Positions 44,209 to 54,180 of a stretch of DNA of 64,000 nucleotides are shown piece after piece. Every line of letters starts with the position of its first letter. Position 1 is the stretch's first letter. Under the pieces are notes generated by a model. That model saw nothing but the letters and a program-made list of their open reading frames with translations, had not been told where the DNA came from and did no database searches. Source of the stretch: Ascaphus truei (taxonomy: Eukaryota > Chordata > Amphibia > Anura > Ascaphidae); the NCBI GenBank assembly GCA_036426205.1, contig CM071569.1, positions 3,817,644 to 3,881,643 on the forward strand, given 5' to 3'. Position numbers and translations under genes: made by a program.

Positions 44209-44970
44209 GCCCCCAGACATCCGCGGGCCTACCGTGGGGACCCCATTGTGGCCCACGCTGACCCGCGGAGACCACCTGGTGGACCATGGTGCCTGGTGGG
44301 ACCCACCAACAGGCCTCCAGACCCTGTGTGAAACATGATGCTGGTAACCTGTAGGTCTGTGAGGTGACCCATCAGGCCCACCGGGGACTCACGTGGGCGT
44401 GACGGGTATGAACCCTGTATGTAAAAGAATAAATCATGTATTTATGGGGGGGCCCAGGGGGTGGGTTATGTATTAAATAAATAGAATTATGTTTATTGTG
44501 GGGCAGTGTATTGTTTTTATTGTGGGTACTGGGGGGGGGGGGGAATGGGGTATTGGCCCAAGGGTTTGTAGGTAGGCCTCCCAGCTGGGTAGTGGGTGAG
44601 GGTGGTTAGGCCTCACGGGGTGGGGGTTAGTGGGGGAGGGTATGTAGGCCTTCCGAGTGGTGGGTGAGGGTGGGTTAACCCCTTAATGACTGTAGCGGTT
44701 AATAACCGCTATGGTGATTAAGGGGTTAGGGGACATTACATTGGCTGTTTTTATTCTTGTGTATGTTTTGCAGCACCGGAGGGACATGGGCAGGATGAAG
44801 ATGAGGATGAAGATGGCCTTCATCGTGGGTGCCTGTAAAAGGTAAGTGTAATATGTTTTTACTGTATTTATTGAAAGTTATATGTCTTTAACATGGGCAA
44901 ATGCATTATTATCCATATGTGGATAATAGTAATTTTGCCCATTACTGTTGTTTATGTGTTAGGGGGGTGT
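44208..44970. repeat. Right arm of giant inverted repeat in element A
   Basis: Inverted partner of 41,490-42,259. Includes a run of G at 44,531-44,542, the CCCCTTAATGACTGTAGCGG hairpin (44,680-44,730), the exon-like block and the ATTATCCATATGTGGATAAT palindrome at about 44,910-44,930. Confidence 0.8.
44774..44841 (+). other. Exon-like module of element A, right arm
   Basis: Bordered by TGTATGTTTTGCAG and GTAAGTGTAA. In phase two it reads GHGQDEDEDEDGLHRGCL then stop TAA three bases before the donor. The acidic DED run aligns with the acidic 51-bp blocks of copies B and C. Confidence 0.5.
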
Positions 44971-45004
44971 ATTTAGTTATAAATATTGTTTATTATTTTT
45001 GGAG

Positions 45005-45540
45005 GCGCAACATTGGTACCGCAGGCCCGTGGGTACCCCGGGACTCCCGCGGGGACCCCAGGACGGCCGCGGGGACTGCTGGACTCCCGTGGGGACACCC
45101 GCACTCCCGTGGGGACCACTACTTGGTGAGCCGGGGACACCCACGCGACCCTCGGGCTCCCTCAGGGACCACCGCGGGGTCCGCCGGGGACACCTGCCGG
45201 CCTGTTGCATGGGTTTTGCGCATGCAATAATGAAAAGCAATAATTTTTTCTAAGTCCAGCTTTTTTTGCGTCTACCTTGAGCTGACGTGTTCTGATAAAC
45301 GCATATTTCGCGTACGCTAAGGTTGCGTTGCTTAGTGCATCCCGCTTAAAGGCAGAATTTAACGCAAACAGGTTAACGAACAAGCAAAGTTGGACTTAGA
45401 AAAAATTCCTGAAAAAAGTCAGTTTTAGAGCGCAAAGTGCCTGTTTGCGTTGCTTAGTGCATCGGGTTCAGCGCAACATCACGTTCTAAGAGCACTTTGC
45501 GCTCTAAAATTGACTTAACGGAGCTTAGTGCATGACCCCC
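45005..45540 (+). mobile_element. Right end region of element A
   Basis: GC-rich block starting GCGCAACATTGGTACCGCAG after a T-rich tract and AG, then GCATGCAATAATG, then three GCTTAGTGCAT motifs (45,329, 45,451, 45,524) ending at the TIR. Collinear with 17,865-18,345. Confidence 0.7.
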
Positions 45541-45699
45541 TGTGTTCTCAAGAGCTATAAATGTAGCAGGCGTTATCGCACATGCTGGTGTGTTAGCCCC
45601 ACCCTTTTTTTCACATTCTGCTGATGCATTTAGTAAGGTAGTTGCTCCCGCTGGCACGATGCGTGTGTCCCTCAGCCACGTGGCAGGGGGAGCTATATC

Positions 45700-46070
45700 C
45701 AGCGGCGGATTTAGAAATACACCAACCATAGGCTCTTACATATGCCGGCCGGCTCCTTTCTGCCCATGACATCACAGAGGGGCTCATTGCTGATGGTAAC
45801 ATGATGACATGACATAATTTACCACCGCGATGTCGCGTTGCCATGGCAACAAGTTGCCGTGTGACACCACATTGGTGACATCCGTGGCGTCATTTGAGGC
45901 GGGTGGCAGAAAGGGGACAGCAAGGAAGCACCCGGCATACTGTATGTAATTGACTTCCCTTAAGACCCAATAGGCCTGAGAGTGTGGCAAATGTATATGG
46001 GGGAAGACATTTTTTGCTGCCCCCACATTTTGTCTGCCTAGGCTCGGGCCAAATGGGAAATCTGCCACTG
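45700..46070. mobile_element. hAT MITE, 371 bp, perfect 8-bp target duplication
   Basis: GCTATATC at 45,692-45,699 and 46,071-46,078 flank the element. Ends CAGCGGCGGATTTAG and AAATCTGCCACTG are hAT-type TIRs. The interior is non-coding although GC-rich frames are open. One of the cleanest insertions in the window. Confidence 0.85.
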
Positions 46071-46078
46071 GCTATATC

Positions 46079-47000
46079 TGCTACATCTGTATCTGGGATT
46101 CTCCATAGTATGGATAATAATACTACAAAAGCTCGGACGTCGATTTTGCAGGAGTTTGGTAGAAAACCTTAATACTCATGCTATTTATCTATTAAAGAGA
46201 ACCCCAATTGTTGATCGATGTATTCGCAGCCAGGGACTTTAACACAGAACCGTTTCTCTCTCTCTCCCGAAAATATAATTGTGAATAATTGGATTAAAAA
46301 TATTCCTTCCTCTCGATCACAGAACTAGAAAAATAAATATGTATCTAATAAATGATGATAAATGGAATGTTTTTTTTATATGCAAATTAGTAGGGACATT
46401 GGCTTCTTTTTTGAGTTACCTTTCCTGCCTCTTTGTTGAGACAGTTGATGGGTCAGTATGGTCATTGGTCAGTCCCTCTTGCAAACATTTCATTACATAT
46501 CCAAAAATTATTTACAACCAAAAGTAGGCAAAGTGCCCATCTCTTGGTGTTTCTTGCCATGTCTTGTTTTTTTTGTTATATTATTTTAGTTTTTAATCCT
46601 AAATGTTTCTATGATTTTACTTTCTTCTTGCAAGCATTTGCCGTCCTTTTTAATGCTATTTTAAAATGATCTTATTTACTGTATTTGATTCCCCTCCCCA
46701 TATATTGATATAAATTCCAAAACAAAAAAAATTGCGTTTAGGCAAAAAAAAAAAATCAGAAGCAAAACCAAAAGCATATTCAAAACAAAAACATGACCAA
46801 TTTTTAATAGTGAAAGTGGACACCCTTAGGTTCGAAATGTGTTTATATGTTTAATTTTGTTACATTTTGTTCAATGACCCACTGTCCTATTAGCCAGCTT
46901 TTGGAAATCTATACAACTAACAGTATGCTCTTACGAAGAACTTTTCATTGATGTATAAAAACAAAGTGGAACGCAGTGGACAGATTTGTGAATTCTATAT
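46079..47000. other. No gene seen
   Basis: AT-rich. GTGGACACCCTTAGGTTCG and AAATGTG at 46,816-46,845 faintly resemble a hammerhead stem II and GAAA, not enough for a call. Confidence 0.4.
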
Positions 47001-47201
47001 AAGGAGAGATACTTATTAACGTCTAGTAAATACAAAAGCAAATAAAGAGACAAGTGTTCTACCGCTCAACCTAATAATCATGTACAGAAAGGATAGAACT
47101 GTGGTGCAAATGAGATATAGGTCAACATACTGTAGAGCACATAAATGTTATTCCAAATAGGGAAGGCAAAAAGCACAGAGTGCACCAAGGTTGAAGAAAT
47201 A

Positions 47202-47431
47202 CAGCTCAACCCCGTTATAACACGACTCATTACAACGCGATTCCGCTTATAACGTGATGCAAACATGGCTCCCAATTTTTGTATTTATGAATACTTTACA
47301 ACACGATTATTGGTATCTTAAATACTTTATTGTGCAATGCATAGAATTGTACATTATTTCTAACGCGATCCGCTTATAGCGCGATGTGATTCTTTGGACC
47401 CCAAGCACAGCGTTATAAGGGGGTTGAGCTG
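47202..47431. mobile_element. pogo/Tigger-like MITE, 230 bp
   Basis: Ends CAGCTCAACCCCGTTATAAC and CGTTATAAGGGGGTTGAGCTG (last G at 47,431) are inverted, flanked by TA on both sides as for Tc1/mariner-pogo elements. Interior repeats TTATAACGTG/TTATAGCGCG words. Confidence 0.8.
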
Positions 47432-47756
47432 TAAATAGTAAAAGTGAATACAAATAACAAGTATCAACTTACATATAATAAATCTGTTATCCAGTGAGAT
47501 TTTTAGGTGGTACAGTCCATGCTGCCCCAACCGTGGGTCCGTGGATAAAAGGGAGGCAATGCCGAGCTCGAGACAATCTATCCCGCACGCGGGGATCAAG
47601 TGATGTCTCCGTCTTGCTCTGCTCTGCTGCTTCCGGGTATGCGCAGTACTGTGCGGTCTGTGTGCTGTTGTGTGCACGTCTTCCAAGATCACAGTCTCTC
47701 TCTCAAGTCAACTAACAGTTAGCCAAGGGACTGGTCTGCATGAAGTGTCCACAATG

Positions 47757-47803
47757 CTCTTACCACAGCATGTTTCACAGACTAATTTGCTTCATCAGGC
47801 GCC
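47757..47803 (-). ncRNA. Hammerhead-ribozyme-like motif
   Basis: Intact core CTGATGA (47,792-47,798 on minus), stem II AGCAAATTAGTCTGT with one mismatch, then GAAAC ATGCTG. Only the core and GAAA are fully conserved. Confidence 0.45.
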
Positions 47804-47805
47804 AA

Positions 47806-47949
47806 ATAGGGAAAAACACAAAAGATTCCCGTGTGATTGCACTCATATAGTTAATTGTACGGAGAAGTATATGAAGAGTTCTAATGTCTCCAAGTCTATT
47901 GCTCCAATTGTTAAATTGATAACATGACTCCCAATGTACTCATATTTAA
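47806..47949 (+). repeat. Inverted terminal block of Penelope copy, left
   Basis: About 145 bp (GATTCCCGTGTGATTGCACT to GTACTCATATTTAAAAAA) repeated in inverted orientation at 50,811-50,965 with few differences. The Penelope coding remnant lies between them. Confidence 0.8.
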
Positions 47950-47969
47950 AAAAACGAATAGTTTACTAA

Positions 47970-48840
47970 ATGGAAACAAATAGCCATCATCCGACCCACA
48001 CTAAAAACAATATCCCTACAGGACAATTTCTTCGCCTGAGGCGAAATTGCTCTACCCTACTAGAGTTTAAATATAAGGCTACTGACATGAAGAACAGGTT
48101 TGAAGCACATGGGTATAGTAAGCGAAATATACACAAAGCCTACAACAGGGCACATACTACACCCAGGGAAACTTTTCTTTATTCAAATTGTAAGAAAAAC
48201 GAGACAGGCAAGAATCTAGTAATATTCATTGGGCCCTATAACAACCAGTGGGAATCTATATACAACATATTTTTTAATAGATACAGGTATCATCTTTTAG
48301 AAGCTAATTATTTAAAACAAGTATTAAATCAGACACCCACTTTGATCAGTAGAAAGTCTAAAAATCTAAAGGATCGACTGGTTCAAAGCCATTATCAGAG
48401 GACTCCAACACAAACCTGGCTGGGGACAAAACCCCATGGTTGTTTTCCCAGCAGCCCCTGCAAAGCCTGTTCATTTATTAAGGTAACAAAGAACTTTATG
48501 AATTCGGCACATAATGAAGAGTTTAAAATCAAAAACATCATAAACTGCCAAACCACAGGTGTCATATACCTTATATCTTGCACTTGTTGTAAATTCTATG
48601 TGGGAAAACCCCACAAGCAGTCCAAGGTGAGAATCCTGGAACACATTGGTTCTATTAGAAATTCATAGGACACACCAGTCGCCCGTCATGACATTGAAAC
48701 ACATAAGGGTATGAGCAACGTCCTGCTCTTTACAGGTATTGAACATGTCCCCTTGGGACCAAGAAAGGGAAATTGGGATCAACATCTCTTGCAACAGGGA
48801 TGCAAATGGATCAAGAAACTACAAACCTGAGACCTATGGG
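47970..48840 (+). pseudogene. Penelope-like element ORF, C-terminal half with GIY-YIG, broken
   Basis: Encodes GQFLRLRRNCSTLLEFKYKA (tail of RT), a cysteine cluster around SSPCKAC, then GIY-YIG: TGVIYLISCTC, KFYVGKPHKQ and RILEHIGSI. The GIY motif (VIYLISC) and YVG are present; in the usual family R follows YVG, here K. A stop at 48,666-48,668 (after RNS) truncates the frame, but homology continues through GIEHVPLGPRKGNWDQHLLQQ to KLQT. Compared with 523-1,500 it is a different and older subfamily (RKGNWD rather than RGGDRL). The catalytic Glu in EH is kept. Confidence 0.8.
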
Positions 48841-48974
48841 CTTAAACGAGGGTTTCATTTATTCACCTTTTCTCTGGAGATCATTATACATGTACAGTAT
48901 ATGTTTGTGTATTCACATGTCCTTGTAGAAGAAACCAGTATCCAACTGATGTACAATTATGCACCATATGTATG

Positions 48975-48978
<4 letters not shown>

Positions 48979-49035
<57 letters not shown>

Positions 49036-49047
49036 ACACACACACAC

Positions 49048-49094
<47 letters not shown>
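48979..49094 (+). repeat. (CA)n microsatellite
   Basis: About 115 bp of CA with two interruptions (ACCACACA, ACAACACA). It lies in the 3' part of the Penelope remnant. All Thr-His and Cys-Val frames here are artefacts. Confidence 0.95.
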
Positions 49095-49950
49095 TCACTT
49101 AATAAAAAACACTCTGAACACAATGTATATGATATAATTCACTTTTTATTGACATTTTTTTTCACAATTTACACAATTCACCCTAATTATTTAAATGAGT
49201 TATTATTAATATGGCGACACCTAATTTGTTTTATGCAACTACAATTTATATACACAACAGTTTATTTTATGTTGGTATTTTATAAACTTTATTCACCACA
49301 TAGACCGACACTCAGTATTTATCACTGGGTAACACATTATATATTTGATGCACATGTACTGTATACTCCTTATATTAGCTGTTTGTATATAACCTAGCTG
49401 TTTTGTATACAGCCTCTGGGATCCGGGATATAGCAGCTAATTATGACAGAGGACCGTATTGTCTTTAGAGGCGGTCCCTTTAGGGGCTCTTTCATTCCTA
49501 CACCCCTCACTTCTGGAGGAGTTCCCTATACTCATCCATCTAATTATTAACTCTCTTTAGGGACTAGGAATATCACAGGTATATTACTCATGTGTACCAC
49601 ACTACAATATACCATGTAGCAACGATCCATGCATTCCTCCAGCAACAGATACTATCAGTGTTTTTAAATATTTCTGCAAACTAAATCGCAGCAAGGATTG
49701 TTCTGTCTCAGCCTGTCTAATCACTGAACAGATCAAGACAGTGAGACACAACCACCTTGCCCCTTATGTTGCTATATCACACATTACTTGATAAGGGATC
49801 AGTAAATCATGGGTTAATATAACCCGTAACTTATCCTTGCTATCTAGAGGGAACTAATTGAAGGGGCGTCTACCTTTCTAGATTATCCAATGGTGGAAGT
49901 TACGCCCCCCTCCACTGTGGGGCTTAAATATCTCCTACTCACTCTGTACC
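49095..49950. other. No gene seen; inside the Penelope copy
   Basis: AT-rich then mixed sequence between the coding remnant and the plus-strand hammerhead. No coding signature. Confidence 0.4.
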
Positions 49951-49953
49951 CTT

Positions 49954-50003
49954 ACCCCCCTGAAGAAGCGTGAGTAGTCACGCGAAACGTGCGTCGGGTC
50001 ACA
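49954..50003 (+). ncRNA. Type I hammerhead ribozyme candidate, intact core
   Basis: Core CTGAAGA (49,960-49,966; matches CUGANGA), perfect 6-bp stem II GCGTGA/TCACGC with loop GTAG, GAAA (49,984-49,987), a minimal two-pair stem III CG/CG with loop TG, cleavage triplet GTC ending at 49,995, and stem I CCC/GGG. Such minimal stem III hammerheads are known from Penelope-like elements, where they self-cleave best as dimers. This is the best candidate in the window for activity. Confidence 0.7.
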
Positions 50004-50810
50004 ACGGTGATGTCGACGTGGTGGGGGCAACGGGTTGATCCTACTCTGTAAAGACCGGTTGTATGTTGCTCCTTATTTTTTACATCAGCGCTACATTTGC
50101 CCTATTAACATCTACATCCTACTTTACCCTATGTATTCTTAGCCACACTGCTTAGTACATAGCAGTTCTATCGGTATCGAACCGGGCATGCAAGCTTTAT
50201 ACTCTATCCTATTCCACCCTATGTGTTCCTAGTTATACTAATAACACTTCCCACCCTATTTGGGAAAAAGCCATTACGGAACACATGAAGGACAGCACAT
50301 AGCAGTTCTATTCATACTGGGAACTTTTGCATGGATGTTAATTGTGACAATTGCAATTAGATTATTACTAGCCTGTTTGTACCAAGTTATACAGAGGTGT
50401 TCTCATAGTGAATCTATTTCGCAAACGACATTTTTTTAACCATCTCTGTCTATATAAGTGATAAGCGACCAGGGGCATTTAACTCCTTTCACATATATAG
50501 TAGCTATAAACTATATTTAATATAGCGATTTCAATTGCATGAATTGCATTGTGTACCCTAGACCATTAGGGTGCTTTCTTTGTATGCATTATACATACAC
50601 GTGTTTATTCTGTCTACACTACAGTATATATCTATGGAGATAGAGAGACTTACAATAGTAGTGAGACAGTCACCGCTTACACACTTCATCCAGTGGGTAG
50701 CAGTATCCTGATATATATGGACAGATTGCACCTACTATAGACCCTGTTACCCACCACAGAGATTTTATACACACTTTTGTATATATACCACACATTATAT
50801 TTGTTCATAA

Positions 50811-50965
50811 AATGTTATCCTTTTTTAAATATGAGTACATTGGGAGTCATGTTATCAATTTAACAATTGGAGCAATAGACTTGGAGACATTAGAACTCCT
50901 CATATACTTCTCCATACAATTAACTGTATGAGTGCAATCACACGGGAATCTGTTGCCTTTTTCCC
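50811..50965 (-). repeat. Inverted terminal block of Penelope copy, right
   Basis: Inverted partner of 47,806-47,949. Together they delimit a unit of about 3.1 kb, the likely extent of this Penelope copy or of two joined copies in opposite orientation. Confidence 0.8.
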
Positions 50966-52015
50966 TATTTGGGATAACATTTAAATACAAAAGCAAGCAA
51001 GATACTGTATTTCCCTAGCAGCGATTGCAAACCTTCTGCAAGGAGGAGGAGGTTAGCTGCCTTTGAATAAAGATGTGACCTGTGCAAATAAATCAAATAT
51101 TTAGAAAATATTGAATAAAGAGTCTTTAACCTTTGAGTGCTGGAGGGGACAGGAACCTGAGTGCCACAGCCCTCCTATTTTTCTCTACATGGCAGATTGT
51201 ATCCTGCACTCTAGCCATGCGCTCTAGGGAATGTACTGTAGGATGTGATCTAAGCTTGAAAAACAAACCTCTTTGGGCATGACATAGTTACTATGTCACA
51301 GGGCCCTGGAAAAGCCTGTCACAATGATGTAATGACTATGATCTGGGGCATCCAAAGGGTTAATATAAATAGTATATAGAAACACACCGTGATGTCATTA
51401 GAATTGACACGGGTTCCATGCAGTAGTGTTGGAATTGAGTTATTGCAATGAGTTGCAAAACAACTGTCCGTAAAAATCTAGGCAGAAGCTGAAGTTATTT
51501 ATCCTTAAAAATGAATGATGACACCACTTTGTACAGAACATGTTTGCAGCTCTGCACCACTTAAGCAATGGCCTTGGACCTAAAATGAAAGCATTCACTA
51601 CAGGTCTACCAAAACCATTGTGAAAACACATCTAATGGAGAGGATAAATAACGAGAGATAGATCATAGCAGTGCATCTAGGGTTTGAAAAACAAGATCAT
51701 AATATTCATGAATTTGCTCTGCCAAGGCACATACAGTATTGTAATCATGTTGTCCCTTGTGGCAATTAGAAAATAAGAAAAACATATACTTCCCCGCCGG
51801 CTTTGTGCTGTGCTTCTATGTGCTCTTCTGCTGTTTGCCATAATCTAATTGCATATTCGTCATCTAAATGACGGCTCTGAGTGACTCAAAATGTTTATTA
51901 CTTGCATGCGGGGACTAGATCAGGAGCAGGACAGAGTTTCATATGTAGAATTGTAACACAAAACTCTTATTTTAGGATAAGGAGAAGACAAGAAGAATAA
52001 ATAAGAAAAGAATAA
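50966..52015. other. No gene seen
   Basis: Mixed composition, no repeats or coding frames recognised. Confidence 0.45.
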
Positions 52016-52018
52016 AAA

Positions 52019-52019
52019 G

Positions 52020-52047
<28 letters not shown>
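52019..52047. repeat. (TA)n microsatellite
   Basis: About 14 TA units followed by ATATATCATCTCTC. Confidence 0.9.
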
Positions 52048-52052
<5 letters not shown>

Positions 52053-52079
52053 CATCTCTCTATCTATATTAGGCATTAA

Positions 52080-52560
52080 AAAAGATACACTGTTGCACCG
52101 GAATGAGTAAAACAAAGGGTTTATTTAAGACACACAAACAAATATAGTAACTCACATGAGATATATTTAAGAGCAAGCTTTTTACAGTCCCGGGTGAGAG
52201 CTGGATACTCCAGGATGGTATACAGCAGGGGCCCAAAGAACCGGGTTCCCGGATGTCCGCTTACAGCACTCGAGATGAAAAATACACTGCTCAACAGATA
52301 ATTGAACCGCTGATGCGTCCTGAATGCGGCCGCATGTACGGACGCCAAACAGGAGAATCCTCTACTGGCAACAGCAAACATCTATGCCGCTCGTAGTTCG
52401 TAGCTGACCAAGAGGTTCAACCCTGCATGCGTGATGACGTGAGAATGTAACGTGACGACCTCAAAACCTTTCGCACCGGAGTGCTTCATCAGGGGTAGAC
52501 GTCACTATCAAAGTGGTACCCATATACAGATGCAGCGGCCGTTATTCGAACATTTCACGG
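52080..52560 (-). mobile_element. Penelope-like terminal region with hammerhead motif
   Basis: AT-rich opening with TTTATTTAAGACACACAAAC, a CpG-rich middle (52,300-52,450) and a hammerhead motif at the right. No coding remnant is attached. Confidence 0.55.
52466..52500 (-). ncRNA. Hammerhead-ribozyme-like motif, intact core
   Basis: Core CTGATGA (52,486-52,492), stem II GCAC/GTGC with loop TCCG, then GAAA (52,469-52,472). Downstream GGTTTTGAGGTC does not make the expected stem III. GTGAC/GTCAC at 52,503-52,499 and 52,456-52,452 region could give a distal stem I. Confidence 0.5.
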
Positions 52561-53276
52561 AGCCATTTTCGTGAACTCTGCTGTATTCCACGTGGCATTC
52601 ACTCGTTATTCTTCTCTGAACACTGCCGTGAATCCTGATAATAACACCTGTCACACCTGTGTTTACCACTGTTGATTTCTTTGAATTACCTGGATTCTTA
52701 TTTCTTTGGGTGCAATTCTTCGCGTATTTGCCAAGTGGCAGAAATGAATGAATTGTAATGTGTATAGTACTGTAGTACTGTTCTAGTACTATACTGTATG
52801 TATGTACTGTGCTACTGTGTCAATTTGCATGTGTTTAAAAAACATATAAAAACCAAGTCTACCACAGTGGTCCATTGTGAATCGACCTTGGTCCTTGAAG
52901 ATGCTGAAAACGTTACAATGTAGGCGTTTCATAATAAAAACCTCTAAAACACAATACTGTGGGCTTTTTTCTACATTGTTATCCCTGCATAATTGCTGAA
53001 TGGACACCATATCAACTCCGTACATATATGCAAAACCTGACTGTAGTTATACATTTTTAATATTTTCTGCAATTAATGCTGGGACAGATAAGAATCGTAT
53101 CAGAAATATATGAATATTTCATTTAGAACTATGATTTTTTCAAATTTTTACCTGATGTTTGTGAGTAGAAGCTCTCGGTAAGGCAAGCCTTAACTAACGA
53201 TGATTGCTTTTTTCACATTGCCCCTCCTCCTGGAGAGAGATGAGGGTATTGGTCTGTCATCCCACATTTTCCTACA
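52561..53276. other. No gene seen
   Basis: Includes GTACTGTAGTACTG and similar words near 52,770-52,800 and AATAAAAACCTCTAAAAC at 52,938, possibly a Penelope remnant. Contains no recognisable coding sequence. Confidence 0.4.
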
Positions 53277-53494
53277 GTATGTTTGATCATGGCAACTACA
53301 AAAGGAGAAAGGTCAGGTTTAATCCATTTAAGATTCATCTTTCACAATCCAGCAATGTTCCAGCATCATCACCGGCTTACAATAACGATCCGACTGTCAG
53401 TGAACACCTGGTGAACGGCAATCCTTGCTACCTGGCCCCGCCAGATTACCCGCAAGACTTCCAGCCTGATTTCCAACCAGATTACATGTACTGA
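53277..53494 (+). CDS. Possible terminal coding exon with forkhead-like tail (tentative)
   Basis: After TTTTCCTACAG, a good 3' splice site, the frame reads MFDHGNYKRRKVRF and continues to a stop at 53,492-53,494, ending PDFQPDYMY. Forkhead DNA-binding domains end in MFD/E-x-G-N/S-Y/F-x-RRK-type text (wing 2 and basic tail), so this could be the last exon of a Fox gene with a short acidic, proline- and tyrosine-rich C-terminus. The composition is protein-like, unlike nearby chance frames, and no repeat family matches. Against this: no upstream forkhead exon, no clear poly(A) site, and only about 12 residues carry the resemblance. Confidence 0.35.
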
Positions 53495-53539
53495 ACCAGC
53501 ATGATTATTGTCTTCCAGGTAAGGGGAGTGCTGGTGAAT

Positions 53540-54180
53540 CTCGTGATGAAGTATATGTGAAAAGATAGAAATACAAATAATGGTGTAGAAAATAAATAAA
53601 TAACCCTATCTAAGATAACTGTGTTGGTCTCACTCACAAGTTGGACTATATAGTTATAGCGTAAAAGAGATCCTTCTCTCTCTGACAAGAGCCCTTAGTG
53701 GTTCTTCACAGGTGGATCCTCGGACAGACCCTCTGAAGTAAGTATCAACGTATCCCCCTCAGTAGGTGGTCACCCAAGGATTGAAAAAGAGAAAGCTCAC
53801 AATGGTGTGATATTGTAAAGAAATGATTGTATTGCACAATAAAAATATAAATGTATCACTCACATTTGGTAAAAGCATTAATTTCTTGGGAGAGGACAAA
53901 CAGTGGTGTGTCGCTAAGGTCTGGCTGGACCGATCGCCGCCTCCTTCACATCCTCATACGTCACTTCCTCTGACGTCTCACTTCGGGCGGAAGCGGCCTC
54001 TGTGGTTCCTCCGGTCTGCTCGGCTGCCAGCACTTGCTCTTGCCTCAATCTATGGTCCTCCCAGGAACAGCTGATTTGATTCTACGCGTTTCGCTAAGCT
54101 TTGTCAGGAATCGTATAGACTGTCTACATCACTAGCTATTTATAGCCCTAACCTATGTAACATAACCAATCACATGATAC
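53540..54180 (-). mobile_element. Penelope-like terminal region with hammerhead motif
   Basis: Same plan as 52,080-52,560: AT-rich left part, CpG-rich middle (53,925-54,060), hammerhead at 54,078-54,112. A decayed Penelope C-terminal coding remnant on the same strand lies at 55,130-55,390 and may belong to it. Confidence 0.55.
54078..54112 (-). ncRNA. Hammerhead-ribozyme-like motif
   Basis: Perfect 5-bp stem I GATTC/GAATC, core CTGACAA (one change, G8 to A), short AGCTTAGC stem II, GAAA and CGCGTA with GTA as cleavage triplet. The layout is complete; the G8 change should impair cleavage. Confidence 0.55.

Larger units (their letters stand above)
39647..45540. mobile_element. Modular element copy A, complete, about 5.9 kb
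   Basis: Ends are inverted: left GGGGGCTATGCACTAAGCT, right AGCTTAGTGCATGACCCCC. TGT flanks both sides (39,644-39,646 and 45,541-45,543), a possible 3-bp target duplication. ATGCACTAAG recurs 75 bp inside the left end and GCTTAGTGCAT three times in the right end, like transposase-binding sites. No transposase is encoded. Interior: two E-box foldbacks, a nested foldback retroelement-like insertion, a giant inverted repeat with promoter-like core, exon-like blocks on both strands, GC-rich blocks. Harbinger-like by TIR style, but the TSD does not fit TWA. I see it as a large non-autonomous DNA transposon. Confidence 0.65.
47000..47805 (-). mobile_element. Penelope-like terminal region, split by the Tigger-like MITE
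   Basis: A/T-rich opening (AATACAAAAGCAAATAAAGA), then CpG-richer DNA (47,560-47,640) and a hammerhead-like motif at its right edge on the minus strand, the usual arrangement of a Penelope pseudo-LTR. Confidence 0.5.

Noticed and set aside
46808..46845. Plus-strand hammerhead-like text
   Set aside because: No CUGANGA core and weak stem II; below the level of the other motifs.
48739..49397. Frames rich in Thr-His or Cys-Val
   Set aside because: Produced by the CA microsatellite; the same holds for 56,688-57,045.
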